A model generated the notes under the pieces. It was not told where the DNA came from. It saw only the letters and a program-made list of their open reading frames with translations, and did no database searches. Below, one piece after another: positions 27,057 through 34,748 of a DNA stretch of 64,000 nt. Source of the stretch: Streptacidiphilus neutrinimicus (lineage in GTDB: Bacteria > Actinomycetota > Actinomycetes > Streptomycetales > Streptomycetaceae); NCBI RefSeq assembly GCF_000787815.1, contig NZ_BBPO01000024.1:41094-105093 (forward strand). Reading direction: 5' to 3'. Position 1 is the stretch's first letter; every line of letters starts with the position of its first letter. Position numbers and translations under genes: made by a program.

Positions 27057-28148
27057 ATGACACGAGACGACGCGCGCAGCCGGACAGTGGTGATCACGGG
27101 AGCCAGCGGGGGGATCGGACGCGCCTGCGCCGCGGGGTTCGCGCTGCGCGGCGACCGGGTCGCGCTCATCGCGCGCGGCAGGGCCGGTCTGGACGGGGCC
27201 GCCCGCGAAGCCGAACAGGCGGGGGCCGCGAAGGTGATCGCCATCGAGGCCGACGTCGCCGACCCCGACGCGGTGGAGGCCGCCGCCCAGCGCGTCGAGG
27301 ACGAGCTCGGCCCGATCGACGTGTGGGTCAACGACGCCTTCACGTCCGTCTTCGCCCCGTTCTCCGAGATCACCCCGGAGGAGTTCCGCCGGGTGACGGA
27401 GGTGACCTACCTCGGCTACGTCTACGCCACCGCGGCCGCCCTGCGCCGCATGCTTCCCCGCGACGCGGGCGTCGTCGTCCAGGTCGGCTCGGCGCTCGCC
27501 TACCGCGGCATCCCGATGCAGAGCGCCTACAGCGGCGCCAAGCACGCGCTCCAGGGCTGGCACGAGGCACTGCGCTGCGAACTGCTGGCCTCCGGCACCC
27601 GCGTGCGGACCACCATGGTGCAGATGCCCGCGGTGAACACCCCGCAGTTCGACTGGGTCCGCTCCCGGCTGCCCAGGCGTGCGCAGCCGGTGCCGCCGAT
27701 CTACCAGCCGGAGGTCGCCGCCCGCGCCGTCCTGTACGCGGCCGACCACCCCGGCCGGCGCGAGTACTGGGTCGGCGGCAGTACCGCCGCGACACTGATC
27801 GCCAACGCGGTCGCGCCGGGGCTGCTCGACCGCTACCTCGCCCGCACCGGGCTCGACTCCCAGCAGACCGCCGAGCTCCAGCCGCAGGACGCACCGGACA
27901 ACCTCTTCGCCCCGGCCGACGCCGACCAGGACTTCGGCTCGCACGGCCGCTTCGACGACCGCGCCCACGCGTTCAGCGTCCAGCTGACGGCAGCCCACCG
28001 CCTCGGCGAGCTGGCCCGCTCGGCGCAGCGGGCGCTCGGACGCGCCCGAGCGGGCATGCCCGCCCTCCGCGCCGGGATCGCGGCGGCCGGACAGGCGGCC
28101 CGGGCGAGCCGCGGGCCCCGCGGTGTCGAGGCCGCGCCGCCGAGCTGA
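27057..28148 (+). CDS. Short-chain dehydrogenase/reductase with C-terminal extension
   Basis: This 363-residue classical SDR has the cofactor motif TGASGGIG near residues 16-23, an N-D-A motif in the position of NAG (VNDAF), a catalytic Ser region (QVGSALAY) and YSGAK as Y-x-x-x-K near 160. Residues beyond about 250 form an extension containing an LFAPAD segment and an Ala/Arg-rich tail. Such tails are common in streptomycete SDRs of unknown substrate. The ATG at 27057 follows GAGGAA and lies 47 bases after the dimethylargininase-like gene, so co-transcription is likely. It should oxidise or reduce an alcohol/ketone with NAD(P)(H); the substrate is unknown. Confidence 0.92.
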   Translation: MTRDDARSRTVVITGASGGIGRACAAGFALRGDRVALIARGRAGLDGAAREAEQAGAAKVIAIEADVADPDAVEAAAQRVEDELGPIDVWVNDAFTSVFAPFSEITPEEFRRVTEVTYLGYVYATAAALRRMLPRDAGVVVQVGSALAYRGIPMQSAYSGAKHALQGWHEALRCELLASGTRVRTTMVQMPAVNTPQFDWVRSRLPRRAQPVPPIYQPEVAARAVLYAADHPGRREYWVGGSTAATLIANAVAPGLLDRYLARTGLDSQQTAELQPQDAPDNLFAPADADQDFGSHGRFDDRAHAFSVQLTAAHRLGELARSAQRALGRARAGMPALRAGIAAAGQAARASRGPRGVEAAPPS

Positions 28149-28216
28149 CCCCGGCCTTCCCTTTTCGTTTTTGACCCGGCATCACTGACCGCTCCGGGAC
28201 AGGGTAGAAGCGCTCT

Positions 28217-28242
28217 CGGGGCGCGGCAGACGCCGCGCCCCG
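28217..28242 (+). terminator. Hairpin terminator after the SDR gene
   Basis: A perfect 11-bp inverted repeat (CGGGGCGCGGC and its complement) with a 4-base loop lies between the SDR stop and the next start. It probably ends the GNAT-hydrolase-SDR transcript. Confidence 0.65.
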
Positions 28243-28271
28243 TCTCGGATGCTCGCCCAGGGGAGGGTGGC

Positions 28272-28913
28272 GTGGACGTGAACAACCGGCGCCGGGTGCC
28301 GTGGTATCTCAGCATCCCGATCACCTTCGCCGTGATCGTGGCCCTCTTCCTGGCCGCGGGCCGTTTCCACTGGCTCCCGGGCCTGCCCAACCCCTTCGGC
28401 GAACAGGCGGTGGACCGCAGCGGCCCGGCGGTGCTCCAGTCCGTGCAGAACATGAGCCGCTTCGACGGCGCCGCAGGCAACTTCCAGGTCGTCGTCGACC
28501 TGGACAAGGAGGCGACCTTCCTGCCGTCCGCCCTGGTCGGCGACCGGACCCTCTACGTCGCGGCCGGCAGCGTCGACTCCTACGTCGACATGTCGCGAGC
28601 GAAGGTGTCGGTGACGTCCGACCGCCTCTCCGCGTCGATCGTCCTGCCGCACGCGCAGCTGGCCGGGGCCGCGCTGGACGCCAAGCGCTCCTACATCTTC
28701 GCCCAGCAGCGCGGACTGTTCGACCGCATCGGCCAGTTCTTCTCCGGCAACCCGGGCGACCAGCAGGCCCTGAACGTGCTCGCGGTCAACCACATCCAGG
28801 CTGCCGCGGCAGCCAGCGGCCTGACGACGCGTGCCCAGCAGAACACCACCTCGATGCTTCAAGGGCTGCTGAAGTCCCTGGGCTTCACCAAGGTCACCGT
28901 CACCTACCAGTGA
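28272..28913 (+). CDS. DUF4230 family membrane-anchored protein
   Basis: This 213-residue protein has a short basic N-terminus, one membrane segment (about residues 11-29, IPITFAVIVALFLAAGRF) and an outside domain with the DUF4230 pattern: VLQSVQNMSRFDGAAGNFQVV, then an Ile/Val-rich strand region, then the helix with NHIQAAAAASGL. Function of the family is unknown. The GTG at 28272 has a good GGGAGGG site. The gene stands alone between a terminator and an 8-bp tandem repeat. Confidence 0.85.
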   Translation: MDVNNRRRVPWYLSIPITFAVIVALFLAAGRFHWLPGLPNPFGEQAVDRSGPAVLQSVQNMSRFDGAAGNFQVVVDLDKEATFLPSALVGDRTLYVAAGSVDSYVDMSRAKVSVTSDRLSASIVLPHAQLAGAALDAKRSYIFAQQRGLFDRIGQFFSGNPGDQQALNVLAVNHIQAAAAASGLTTRAQQNTTSMLQGLLKSLGFTKVTVTYQ

Positions 28914-28923
28914 GCGACCCGCG

Positions 28924-28971
28924 GGCACGCAGGCACGCAGGCACGCAGGCACGCGGGCACGCAGGCACGCA
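28924..28971. repeat. Six tandem copies of an 8-bp unit GGCACGCA
   Basis: Six head-to-tail copies of GGCACGCA run from 28924 to 28971; the fourth ends in G instead of A. The array starts 10 bases after the DUF4230 stop and ends 63 bases before the peptidase E-like start. It is non-coding. Confidence 0.97.
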
Positions 28972-29034
28972 CGGCGGACGGAGCGGGCCCGGGCGCGACT
29001 TGCACGCGCCCGTCGGCCATGGTTGGCTCGGCCG

Positions 29035-29727
29035 GTGAAACTCCTGCTGACAGCGAGCGGCCTGCGCAACGACACCCTGCGTGAGGCGCTGCGTGACCTC
29101 CTCGGCAAGCCGCTCGCGTCGGCGAACGTCGTCTACGTGCCGACGGCCTCGGTCGCCGAACCCGGCGACCACGGGTGGTTCATCGAGGACCTGAACCGCG
29201 TGCACGCCCTCGGCTGGCGGGAGTTCGACGTTCTGGAGCTCAACGGACTGCCCCAGCGGATGGTCCTCGACCGGCTGCTCCGCGCCGACGTGATCTACGT
29301 CGAGGGCGGCAGCCACTACCACCTCGCGCGCAGCATCACCGGCAACGGCCTGGCCGAGGGCATCCTCCAGGCGCTCGAGAGCCGGGTCTACGTCGGCGTC
29401 AGCGCGGGATCGATGATCTTCAGCCGGCACCTCACCGAGCACTCCGCCGACGTCATCGGCGACGCCGCGGACCTGCACGTCCTCGGCGCGACGACGGTCG
29501 AGTCGCCCTTCGGCCTCTTCGACTGGTACTTGAAGCCGCACCTGTACTCGCCGCACTTCCCTGAGCGCGACGACGCCTGGGCCGACCGCATCGTCGCCCG
29601 CGCGGACTTCCCGATCTACTTCATCGACGACGACACCGCCCTCCGCGTCGTCGACGACAAGCTGGACATCGTCTCGGAAGGCCGGTGGCGGTTCCACCCG
29701 CGGCACGACACTCCGCGCGGCGTCTGA
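29035..29727 (+). CDS. Peptidase E-like (family S51) protein
   Basis: This 230-residue protein matches dipeptidase E / cyanophycinase-like serine hydrolases. It has the VEGGSHYHLARS block near 85-96 and the nucleophile elbow GVSAGSM near 118-124, followed by FGLFDWYLKPHL. Family members cleave dipeptides with N-terminal Asp or act on related amide bonds in the cytosol; the substrate here is not known. GTG at 29035 fits the start of the first beta strand (VKLLLTASGL). A TTG at 29023 in the same frame is an alternative. Neither has a clear ribosome binding site, so the message may be leaderless. Confidence 0.85.
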   Translation: MKLLLTASGLRNDTLREALRDLLGKPLASANVVYVPTASVAEPGDHGWFIEDLNRVHALGWREFDVLELNGLPQRMVLDRLLRADVIYVEGGSHYHLARSITGNGLAEGILQALESRVYVGVSAGSMIFSRHLTEHSADVIGDAADLHVLGATTVESPFGLFDWYLKPHLYSPHFPERDDAWADRIVARADFPIYFIDDDTALRVVDDKLDIVSEGRWRFHPRHDTPRGV

Positions 29728-29782
29728 CACCGCCGTTCGGAGCGCGGGGTCGCCGTGCGAGCGGGGCCCGACGCCCCTTCGC

Positions 29783-29950
29783 GGTTGCATCACCGTCTGG
29801 GGCAAGACGGGCTCACCCCCCGGCTGCACCGACGGCGTGTTCGCGACCAGGGACAGCGGGCGGATCCTGGTCTACGCCTTCACTCCGACCAGCGAGTCCG
29901 CCGACACGAGCCCGTTCCTCCTCGGCATCGCCCGCGCCGCACTGGGCTGA
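29783..29950 (+). pseudogene. Remnant of a serine beta-lactamase-like (S12/penicillin-binding) gene, C-terminal end
   Basis: An open stretch without a start codon encodes the C-terminal end of a penicillin-recognising serine hydrolase. It shows the KTG triad (VWGKTGSPPGC), then DGVFATRDSGR and a terminal helix ending before TGA at 29948-29950. The catalytic SxxK and YxN regions are absent. The usual Tyr after PG is Cys here. It reads as a decayed gene whose 5' part has been lost. Confidence 0.65.
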
Positions 29951-30082
29951 ACGGCGCGCCGGCCGCCCGCGACCGCCGCCGAGGCGCGTGACCGGAGCGC
30001 GCCGGTGTCCACGGGGAGTGACGGGGTAGCCGCCACCCGCGAGAGTCCGCAGACGGACGGTCGAGAGGAAGCGAGAGACACG

Positions 30083-31039
30083 ATGACCGAGTACGGCTAC
30101 TTCCTGTCCTGCGAGGAGTTCACGCCCGCCGAGCTCCTGGACCAGGCGCGGCGCGCCGAGGAGGCGGGCTTCACCCGCCTGGCGATCTCCGACCACTTCC
30201 ACCCGTGGAACGACGCCCAGGGCAACAGCCCGTTCGTCTGGTCGATGATCGGCGCCCTGTCCCAGGTCACCGATCTGCCCGTCACCACCCTGGTGACCTG
30301 CCCCACCGTCCGCCTGCACCCCGCCGTCACCGCGCAGGCAGCGGCTACCTCCTCGGTGCTACTCGACGGGCGTTTCACCCTGGGCGTCGGCACCGGTGAG
30401 GCCCTGAACGAGCACATCCACGGCGACCGGTGGCCCTCCTACGACGACCGCGCCGCCATGCTGGAGGAAGCGATCGAGGTGATGCGCGAGCTGTTCACTG
30501 GCCGCCGGGTCAGCCACCGCGGGAGGCACTACACGGTCGACGACGCCCGCCTCTACACCCCGCCGCAGGCTCCGTTGCCGGTCTACGTGTCCGGCTTCGG
30601 GCCGAACGCCGCACGCCTCGCCGGGCGGATCGGAGACGGCTTCGTCACGATGACGCCCGACACCGAGCTCGTCCAGGCCTTCCGGCAGGGCGGAGGCGTC
30701 GGCAAGCCGGTGATCGGCGGGGTGAAGGTCTGCTGGAGCGCCGACCGCGACAAGGCCGTCGACCTGGTGCACCGGCTGTGGCCGACCGAGCTCCTGCCGG
30801 GAGAGCTGGCCCAGATCCTGCCGACCCCGGCGCATTTCGAGCAGGCCAGTCGGCTCGTCACCCGCGACATGGTCGCCGAGGCCGTCACCTGCGGCGACGA
30901 CCCGGGCGAGCACACGAAGACCGTCCAGGCCTACGTGGAGGCCGGCTTCGACGAGGTCTACGTCGGCCAGATCGGCACCGACCACGAGGCGTTCTTCGAG
31001 GCGTACCGGCAGCAGGTCCTGCCGGCCCTGCGCGGCTGA
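30083..31039 (+). CDS. LLM-class F420-dependent oxidoreductase, glucose-6-phosphate dehydrogenase-like family
   Basis: This 318-residue TIM-barrel protein has the hallmarks of the F420-dependent G6PDH-like branch of the luciferase-like superfamily. These are EYGYFLSCEEF at the N-terminus, ISDHFHPW near residues 34-41, LGVGTGEALNEHI near 104-116, the VYVSGFGPNAARLA strand and the final DEVYVGQIG. It should transfer hydride between coenzyme F420 and an organic substrate that cannot be predicted. The ATG at 30083 follows GAGAGGAAGCGAG. Upstream in-frame sequence from 30005 lacks family similarity and was left out. Confidence 0.92.
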   Translation: MTEYGYFLSCEEFTPAELLDQARRAEEAGFTRLAISDHFHPWNDAQGNSPFVWSMIGALSQVTDLPVTTLVTCPTVRLHPAVTAQAAATSSVLLDGRFTLGVGTGEALNEHIHGDRWPSYDDRAAMLEEAIEVMRELFTGRRVSHRGRHYTVDDARLYTPPQAPLPVYVSGFGPNAARLAGRIGDGFVTMTPDTELVQAFRQGGGVGKPVIGGVKVCWSADRDKAVDLVHRLWPTELLPGELAQILPTPAHFEQASRLVTRDMVAEAVTCGDDPGEHTKTVQAYVEAGFDEVYVGQIGTDHEAFFEAYRQQVLPALRG

Positions 31040-31177
31040 CCGCTTCCGACGGGGACCCGACGACGACCCGAGGCCGACCGTCCGTTGACGATCAGCCGTT
31101 TGGGATCTCCCGCCGGGGCAAGGCGCTCGTGGCCCGTCCGGGGCGACATGAGATGCGTGTGACACCGGGAGGCGGAA

Positions 31178-31459
31178 ATGAGCACGGAATTGGCCCTGAC
31201 TGGCTTCGGGGCGCTCGACTGGAGCGTGTTCGTGATCGGCGTGTTGGTCGTGGTCGTGTTGGTCGCGTCCTTCGTCTGGGGGTCCCGACGCAAGCGTCGA
31301 GAATCGCCGCCGATCCCTCCGGCGGACTCTCCTCTGGCGCCGGATCCCGACTCCTGGACCACCCCGGATGCGGAAGCCCCGGATGCGGAAGCGCACCCCC
31401 GACAGGCGGGCACAAGGAGGGCGGACAGGGGCGGGCCGGGAGCAGGCCGCGCCTCGTGA
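31178..31459 (+). CDS. DUF6479-type small membrane protein
   Basis: This 93-residue protein has one N-terminal membrane segment (about residues 15-34, rich in Val/Leu), then WGSRRKRRE as a positive stop, then a Pro/Asp/Glu-rich cytosolic tail. The layout matches the DUF6479 proteins of streptomycetes, whose role is unknown. The ATG follows a strong GGGAGGCGG site. The 3' end faces a leftward gene across a large palindrome. Confidence 0.7.
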   Translation: MSTELALTGFGALDWSVFVIGVLVVVVLVASFVWGSRRKRRESPPIPPADSPLAPDPDSWTTPDAEAPDAEAHPRQAGTRRADRGGPGAGRAS

Positions 31460-31558
31460 GCAGGGATCGGGGCAGCAGGTCCTTCCCCCTCGCGTGATCG
31501 GCTGCCACCTTCGCTGATCCGGACAGCGACTGACGGACGCCAAGTCAGGTCGGCGTCC

Positions 31559-31582
31559 GCAGCCGCAGCCGCAGCCGCAGCC
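31559..31582. repeat. Four tandem GCAGCC hexamers
   Basis: Four exact copies of GCAGCC lie directly beside a 34-bp palindrome, in the space between two convergent genes. Confidence 0.9.
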
Positions 31583-31616
31583 GCCGGCGTCGGCGGCCCG
31601 GGCCGCCGACGCCGGC
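31583..31616. terminator. 34-bp perfect palindrome, bidirectional terminator
   Basis: The 34 bases read the same on both strands, giving a 16-bp stem with a CG centre. It lies between the DUF6479 gene (ends 31459, rightward) and the next gene (ends 31627, leftward). A shared terminator for both is the simplest reading. Confidence 0.75.
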
Positions 31617-31626
31617 TCACGCTGTC

Positions 31627-32013
31627 TCAGGTCAGTTGCAGCCGCAGTTCGATCTCGTGCTCGCCAGGGATGTCGGCGCGGTCGTGCACACGGAAGGACG
31701 AGGCGAGCAGCTCCCGGACGCGGCGGACGGCTTCCGCCGGGCCACTGAGGTCCACGTTGACCGGGTCGGTGAGCTGCACGGGCTGCCGCGGCTTCGGACC
31801 GCGGGGGCGGGCGTGCAGGACGAACGCCCAGACGGGGTTGTTCCCGTCCGTCCCCGTGCGGGCCCCCTCGCCCGGCGGCGGCGTGGGGATGTCGGCCTGG
31901 AAGTGGTCCTGGACGACGGCGACGACCGCGTCCGCGTCACGCGGCCGGCAGGGCTCGAGCAGGACCTGGATCTCGTCGTCGACGCTGTCGCGGGCGGGCT
32001 CGGTCACGGACAT
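31627..32013 (-). CDS. Hypothetical protein, 128 residues
   Basis: I do not recognise this protein. The ATG at 32013 is chosen because AAGGAG lies seven bases ahead; an upstream in-frame start lacks one. The N-terminal third is acidic (DDEIQVLLEP), the middle holds a Pro/Gly-rich loop (PTPPPGEG) and a strand VWAFVLHARPRG. The end has VNVDLSGPAEAVRRVRELLASS followed by a strand of alternating Glu/Leu. The 'DLSGP...V' pattern resembles small effector-associated components found beside actinobacterial conflict systems, but no such partner is visible here. No signal peptide or membrane segment is seen. Confidence 0.7.
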   Translation of the reverse strand: MSVTEPARDSVDDEIQVLLEPCRPRDADAVVAVVQDHFQADIPTPPPGEGARTGTDGNNPVWAFVLHARPRGPKPRQPVQLTDPVNVDLSGPAEAVRRVRELLASSFRVHDRADIPGEHEIELRLQLT

Positions 32014-32126
32014 GGTGATCTCCTTCCGAGGGGGCGGCGGTGCTGACCGCACCTTGTGACGCCTCCTGCCGATCGGTCGCGGCGCGCATGCCCTCTCACG
32101 GGGCCTCCAACCCCGCTTCAGGACGG

Positions 32127-32155
32127 TTGACGTCTGTGGTGTTAGCGTTCACAAT
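32127..32155 (+). promoter_or_regulatory. Sigma-70-type promoter P1 upstream of araB
   Basis: TTGACG at 32127-32132 and CACAAT at 32150-32155 are separated by exactly 17 bases. The LacI-type operator O1 covers the spacer end and most of the -10 box, so a bound repressor would block RNA polymerase. Confidence 0.65.
32140..32153. promoter_or_regulatory. LacI-family operator O1 (TGTTAGCGTTCACA)
   Basis: This 14-base site has imperfect dyad symmetry around a central CG, typical of LacI-family operators. The same sequence occurs between the two LacI genes at 43079-43092. It overlaps promoter P1. Confidence 0.75.
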
Positions 32156-32282
32156 CTAGGCGTGCCATCTCGGTTCGTGCGCCCCGGCCCACGTGGTGGG
32201 GGTGTGGGTGCTGCGGATCCGATTGCGAATCCAGGGCTCGCCTGAGTTCGAGCAACGTACGTAGCGCTACTTTTCGTCATGA

Positions 32283-32296
32283 TGTTAGCGCTCACA
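32283..32296. promoter_or_regulatory. LacI-family operator O2 (TGTTAGCGCTCACA)
   Basis: O2 lies 143 bases downstream of O1 and 38 bases before the araB start. It is followed by AAT so that, as at O1, a CACAAT box (32293-32298) forms a possible second -10 element, with a weaker TTTTCG -35 box at 32271-32276. The pair of sites could allow repression by looping. Confidence 0.75.
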
Positions 32297-32334
32297 ATAC
32301 TGTGGGCGCGGGGCATACTCCCAGGAGTCCTCTG

Positions 32335-34053
32335 GTGCAGCACATACCTCTCGACGAGGCCGTGACGATCGGGGTGGACTTCGGCACCCTGTCCGGGCGT
32401 GCCGTGGTCGTCTCCGTCGCCGACGGTGCGCAGTTGGGCGAGGCCGTCCACGAGTACCGCCACGGCGCGGCGGAACACACGCTGCCCCGGACCGGCGAGC
32501 GGTTGCCGCCCGACTGGGCGTTGCAGGTGCCGGAGGACTGGCGCGACGTGCTGCGACACGCGGTGCCGAAGGCGCTCGAGCGCGCGGGGGCGGGCCGGGA
32601 CCGGGTGGTGGGGATCGGCACCGACTTCACCGCATGCACGGTTCTGCCGACCACCGCGGACGGGACGCCGCTGTGCGACCTGCCGCGGTTCGCGGACCGG
32701 CCGCACGCCTACCCGAAGCTGTGGAAGCACCACGCCGCGCAGCCGCAGGCGGACCGGATCAACTCTCTTGCCGCCGAACGCGGCGAGGCATGGCTCGCGC
32801 GGTACGGCGGCAGGATCTCCAGCGAGTGGGAGTACGCGAAGGCGCTCCAACTGCTGGAGGAGGACCCGGAGCTGTACCGGGCCGCCGACCGCTGGATCGA
32901 GGCGGCCGACTGGATCGTGTGGGAGCTGACCGGCGCGGAGAGCCGGAACCTGTGCACCGCCGGGTACAAGGGGATCCACCAGCCCGACCTCCTCTCAGGC
33001 TCCGGCCGCCCCGGCCCGGAGTTCCTGCGTGCGCTCAACCCGGAGTTCGCCGACTTCACGCGGAAGGTGGACTTCCCCCTGTCCCCGCTCGGCGGGCGCG
33101 CGGGGGGCCTCAGCCCCCGGGCGGCGGCGTGGACCGGTCTGCACGAGGGCACTCCGGTCAGCGTGGGCAACGTCGACGCCCACGTCACCAGCGCCGCCGC
33201 CCGGGCTCTGGAACCCGGCCACATGCTGGCGATCATGGGCACCAGCACCTGCCACATCATGAACTCCGACCGGCCTGCCGACGTGCCGGGCATGTGCGGA
33301 GCGGTGAAGGACGGCGTCGTTCCGGGTCTTTGGGGCTACGAGGCCGGGCAGTCCGGCGTCGGCGACGTCTTCGCCTGGGCCGTGCGCACCGCGCTGCCCG
33401 CGTCCTACGAGCGTGAGGCGCTCCAGCGGGGCCTCGGCCCGCACGAGCTGCTGACGGAGAAGGCCGCGGAACAGGCCGTGGGGGAACACGGCCTGGTGGC
33501 GCTGGACTGGCACAGCGGCAACCGCTCGGTGCTGGTGGACCACCACCTGTCCGGGCTGATTCTCGGGCTCACCCTGGACACCCGCCCCGAGGAGATCTAC
33601 CGCGCGCTGCTGGAGGCGACCGCGTTCGGCACCCGCACCATCGTCGACGCGTTCGAACTCGCCGGCGTTCCGGTCACCGAGTTCACCGTCGCCGGCGGCC
33701 TGCCCAAGAACGCCTTCCTGATGCAGATCTACAGCGACGTGCTGCGCCGCCCGATCAACGTCATCGGCTCCCGGCAGGGCGGCGCCCTCGGCTCCGCCAT
33801 CCACGCCGCCGTGGCCGCCGGGGCGTACCCGGACATCCAGGCCGCATCGGCCGCGATGGGCAGCATCCACCGCGCCGTCCACACCCCCGACCCCGACCGG
33901 GCCCGCGCCTACGACCTGCTCTACGCCGAATACAAGGAACTGCACGACCACTTCGGCCGCGGCGGCTCCGGTGCGATGCACCGCCTGCGCGCGCTGCGCA
34001 CCCGCGCCCGCACGGCCGTCACCCTCCCCGACCTCGACGGAGCGAGCGCATGA
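32335..34053 (+). CDS. araB: Ribulokinase
   Basis: This 572-residue FGGY-family sugar kinase phosphorylates L-ribulose with ATP to L-ribulose 5-phosphate, the second step of L-arabinose use. Landmarks are the N-terminal phosphate-binding VGDFGT-like loop (IGVDFGTLSGRA), the ribulokinase-specific blocks GIGTDFTACT and WKHHAAQPQAD, the GTSTCHIM motif and the C-terminal nucleotide-binding AGGLPKNAFLMQIYSD. GTG at 32335 is chosen because AGGAG lies seven bases ahead and the similarity begins just after it. The stop overlaps the araD start (ATGA), so araB-araD-araA are translationally coupled. The gene lies behind two operators and should be repressed without arabinose. Confidence 0.95.
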   Translation: MQHIPLDEAVTIGVDFGTLSGRAVVVSVADGAQLGEAVHEYRHGAAEHTLPRTGERLPPDWALQVPEDWRDVLRHAVPKALERAGAGRDRVVGIGTDFTACTVLPTTADGTPLCDLPRFADRPHAYPKLWKHHAAQPQADRINSLAAERGEAWLARYGGRISSEWEYAKALQLLEEDPELYRAADRWIEAADWIVWELTGAESRNLCTAGYKGIHQPDLLSGSGRPGPEFLRALNPEFADFTRKVDFPLSPLGGRAGGLSPRAAAWTGLHEGTPVSVGNVDAHVTSAAARALEPGHMLAIMGTSTCHIMNSDRPADVPGMCGAVKDGVVPGLWGYEAGQSGVGDVFAWAVRTALPASYEREALQRGLGPHELLTEKAAEQAVGEHGLVALDWHSGNRSVLVDHHLSGLILGLTLDTRPEEIYRALLEATAFGTRTIVDAFELAGVPVTEFTVAGGLPKNAFLMQIYSDVLRRPINVIGSRQGGALGSAIHAAVAAGAYPDIQAASAAMGSIHRAVHTPDPDRARAYDLLYAEYKELHDHFGRGGSGAMHRLRALRTRARTAVTLPDLDGASA

Positions 34054-34748
34054 CCACCGACCCGGACACCACGCTCATGACGCTCAGGGCCGAGGTCTGC
34101 GCCCTGCATGCGGAGCTGCTCCGCTGGGGGCTGGTCGCCTGGACCAGCGGCAACGTCAGCGCCCGCGTTCCGGGGCGCGACCTGATGGTGATCAAGCCCT
34201 CGGGCCTGTCGTACGACGACCTGACCCCCGAGTCGATGATCGTCACCGACCTGCACGGCACCGTCGTCGACGGCTCCCACAAGCCGTCCTCCGACACCGC
34301 CGCGCACGCCTACGTCTACCGGAACATGCCCGAGGTCGGGGGAGTGGTGCACACCCACTCGCCCTACGCCACAGCGTGGTCCGCCGTCGGACAGCCCATC
34401 CCCTGCGCGATCACCGCGATGGGAGACGAGTTCGGCGACGACATCCCCGTCGGACCCTTCGCCCTGATCGGCGACCACTCCATTGGTGAGGGCATCGTGG
34501 CGACGCTCAAGGGCCACCGCTCGCCCGCGGTGCTCATGCGCCAGCACGGCGTCTTCACCATCGGCAAGGACGCCAAGGCGGCGGTCAAGGCGGCCGTCAT
34601 GTGCGAGGACGTCGCCCGCACGGTGCACCTGGCCCGCCAGCTCGGCCCCGTGACCCGGCTGGAAGCGGACGCCATCGACCGCCTCTACGACCGCTACCAG
34701 AACGTCTACGGCCAGCAGAAGCCCTCTACCGACGGAGTCACCGCATGA
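34050..34748 (+). CDS. araD: L-ribulose-5-phosphate 4-epimerase
   Basis: This 232-residue class II aldolase-fold protein converts L-ribulose 5-phosphate to D-xylulose 5-phosphate, which enters the pentose phosphate pathway. It shows the GNVSAR loop near residues 34-39, a [10 protein letters not shown] block near 50-59, the zinc-binding pair [10 protein letters not shown] near 96-105 and the later His in MRQHGVF near 164-170. Its start and stop overlap araB and araA by four bases each. The length is normal for AraD. Confidence 0.95.
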   Translation: MTTDPDTTLMTLRAEVCALHAELLRWGLVAWTSGNVSARVPGRDLMVIKPSGLSYDDLTPESMIVTDLHGTVVDGSHKPSSDTAAHAYVYRNMPEVGGVVHTHSPYATAWSAVGQPIPCAITAMGDEFGDDIPVGPFALIGDHSIGEGIVATLKGHRSPAVLMRQHGVFTIGKDAKAAVKAAVMCEDVARTVHLARQLGPVTRLEADAIDRLYDRYQNVYGQQKPSTDGVTA

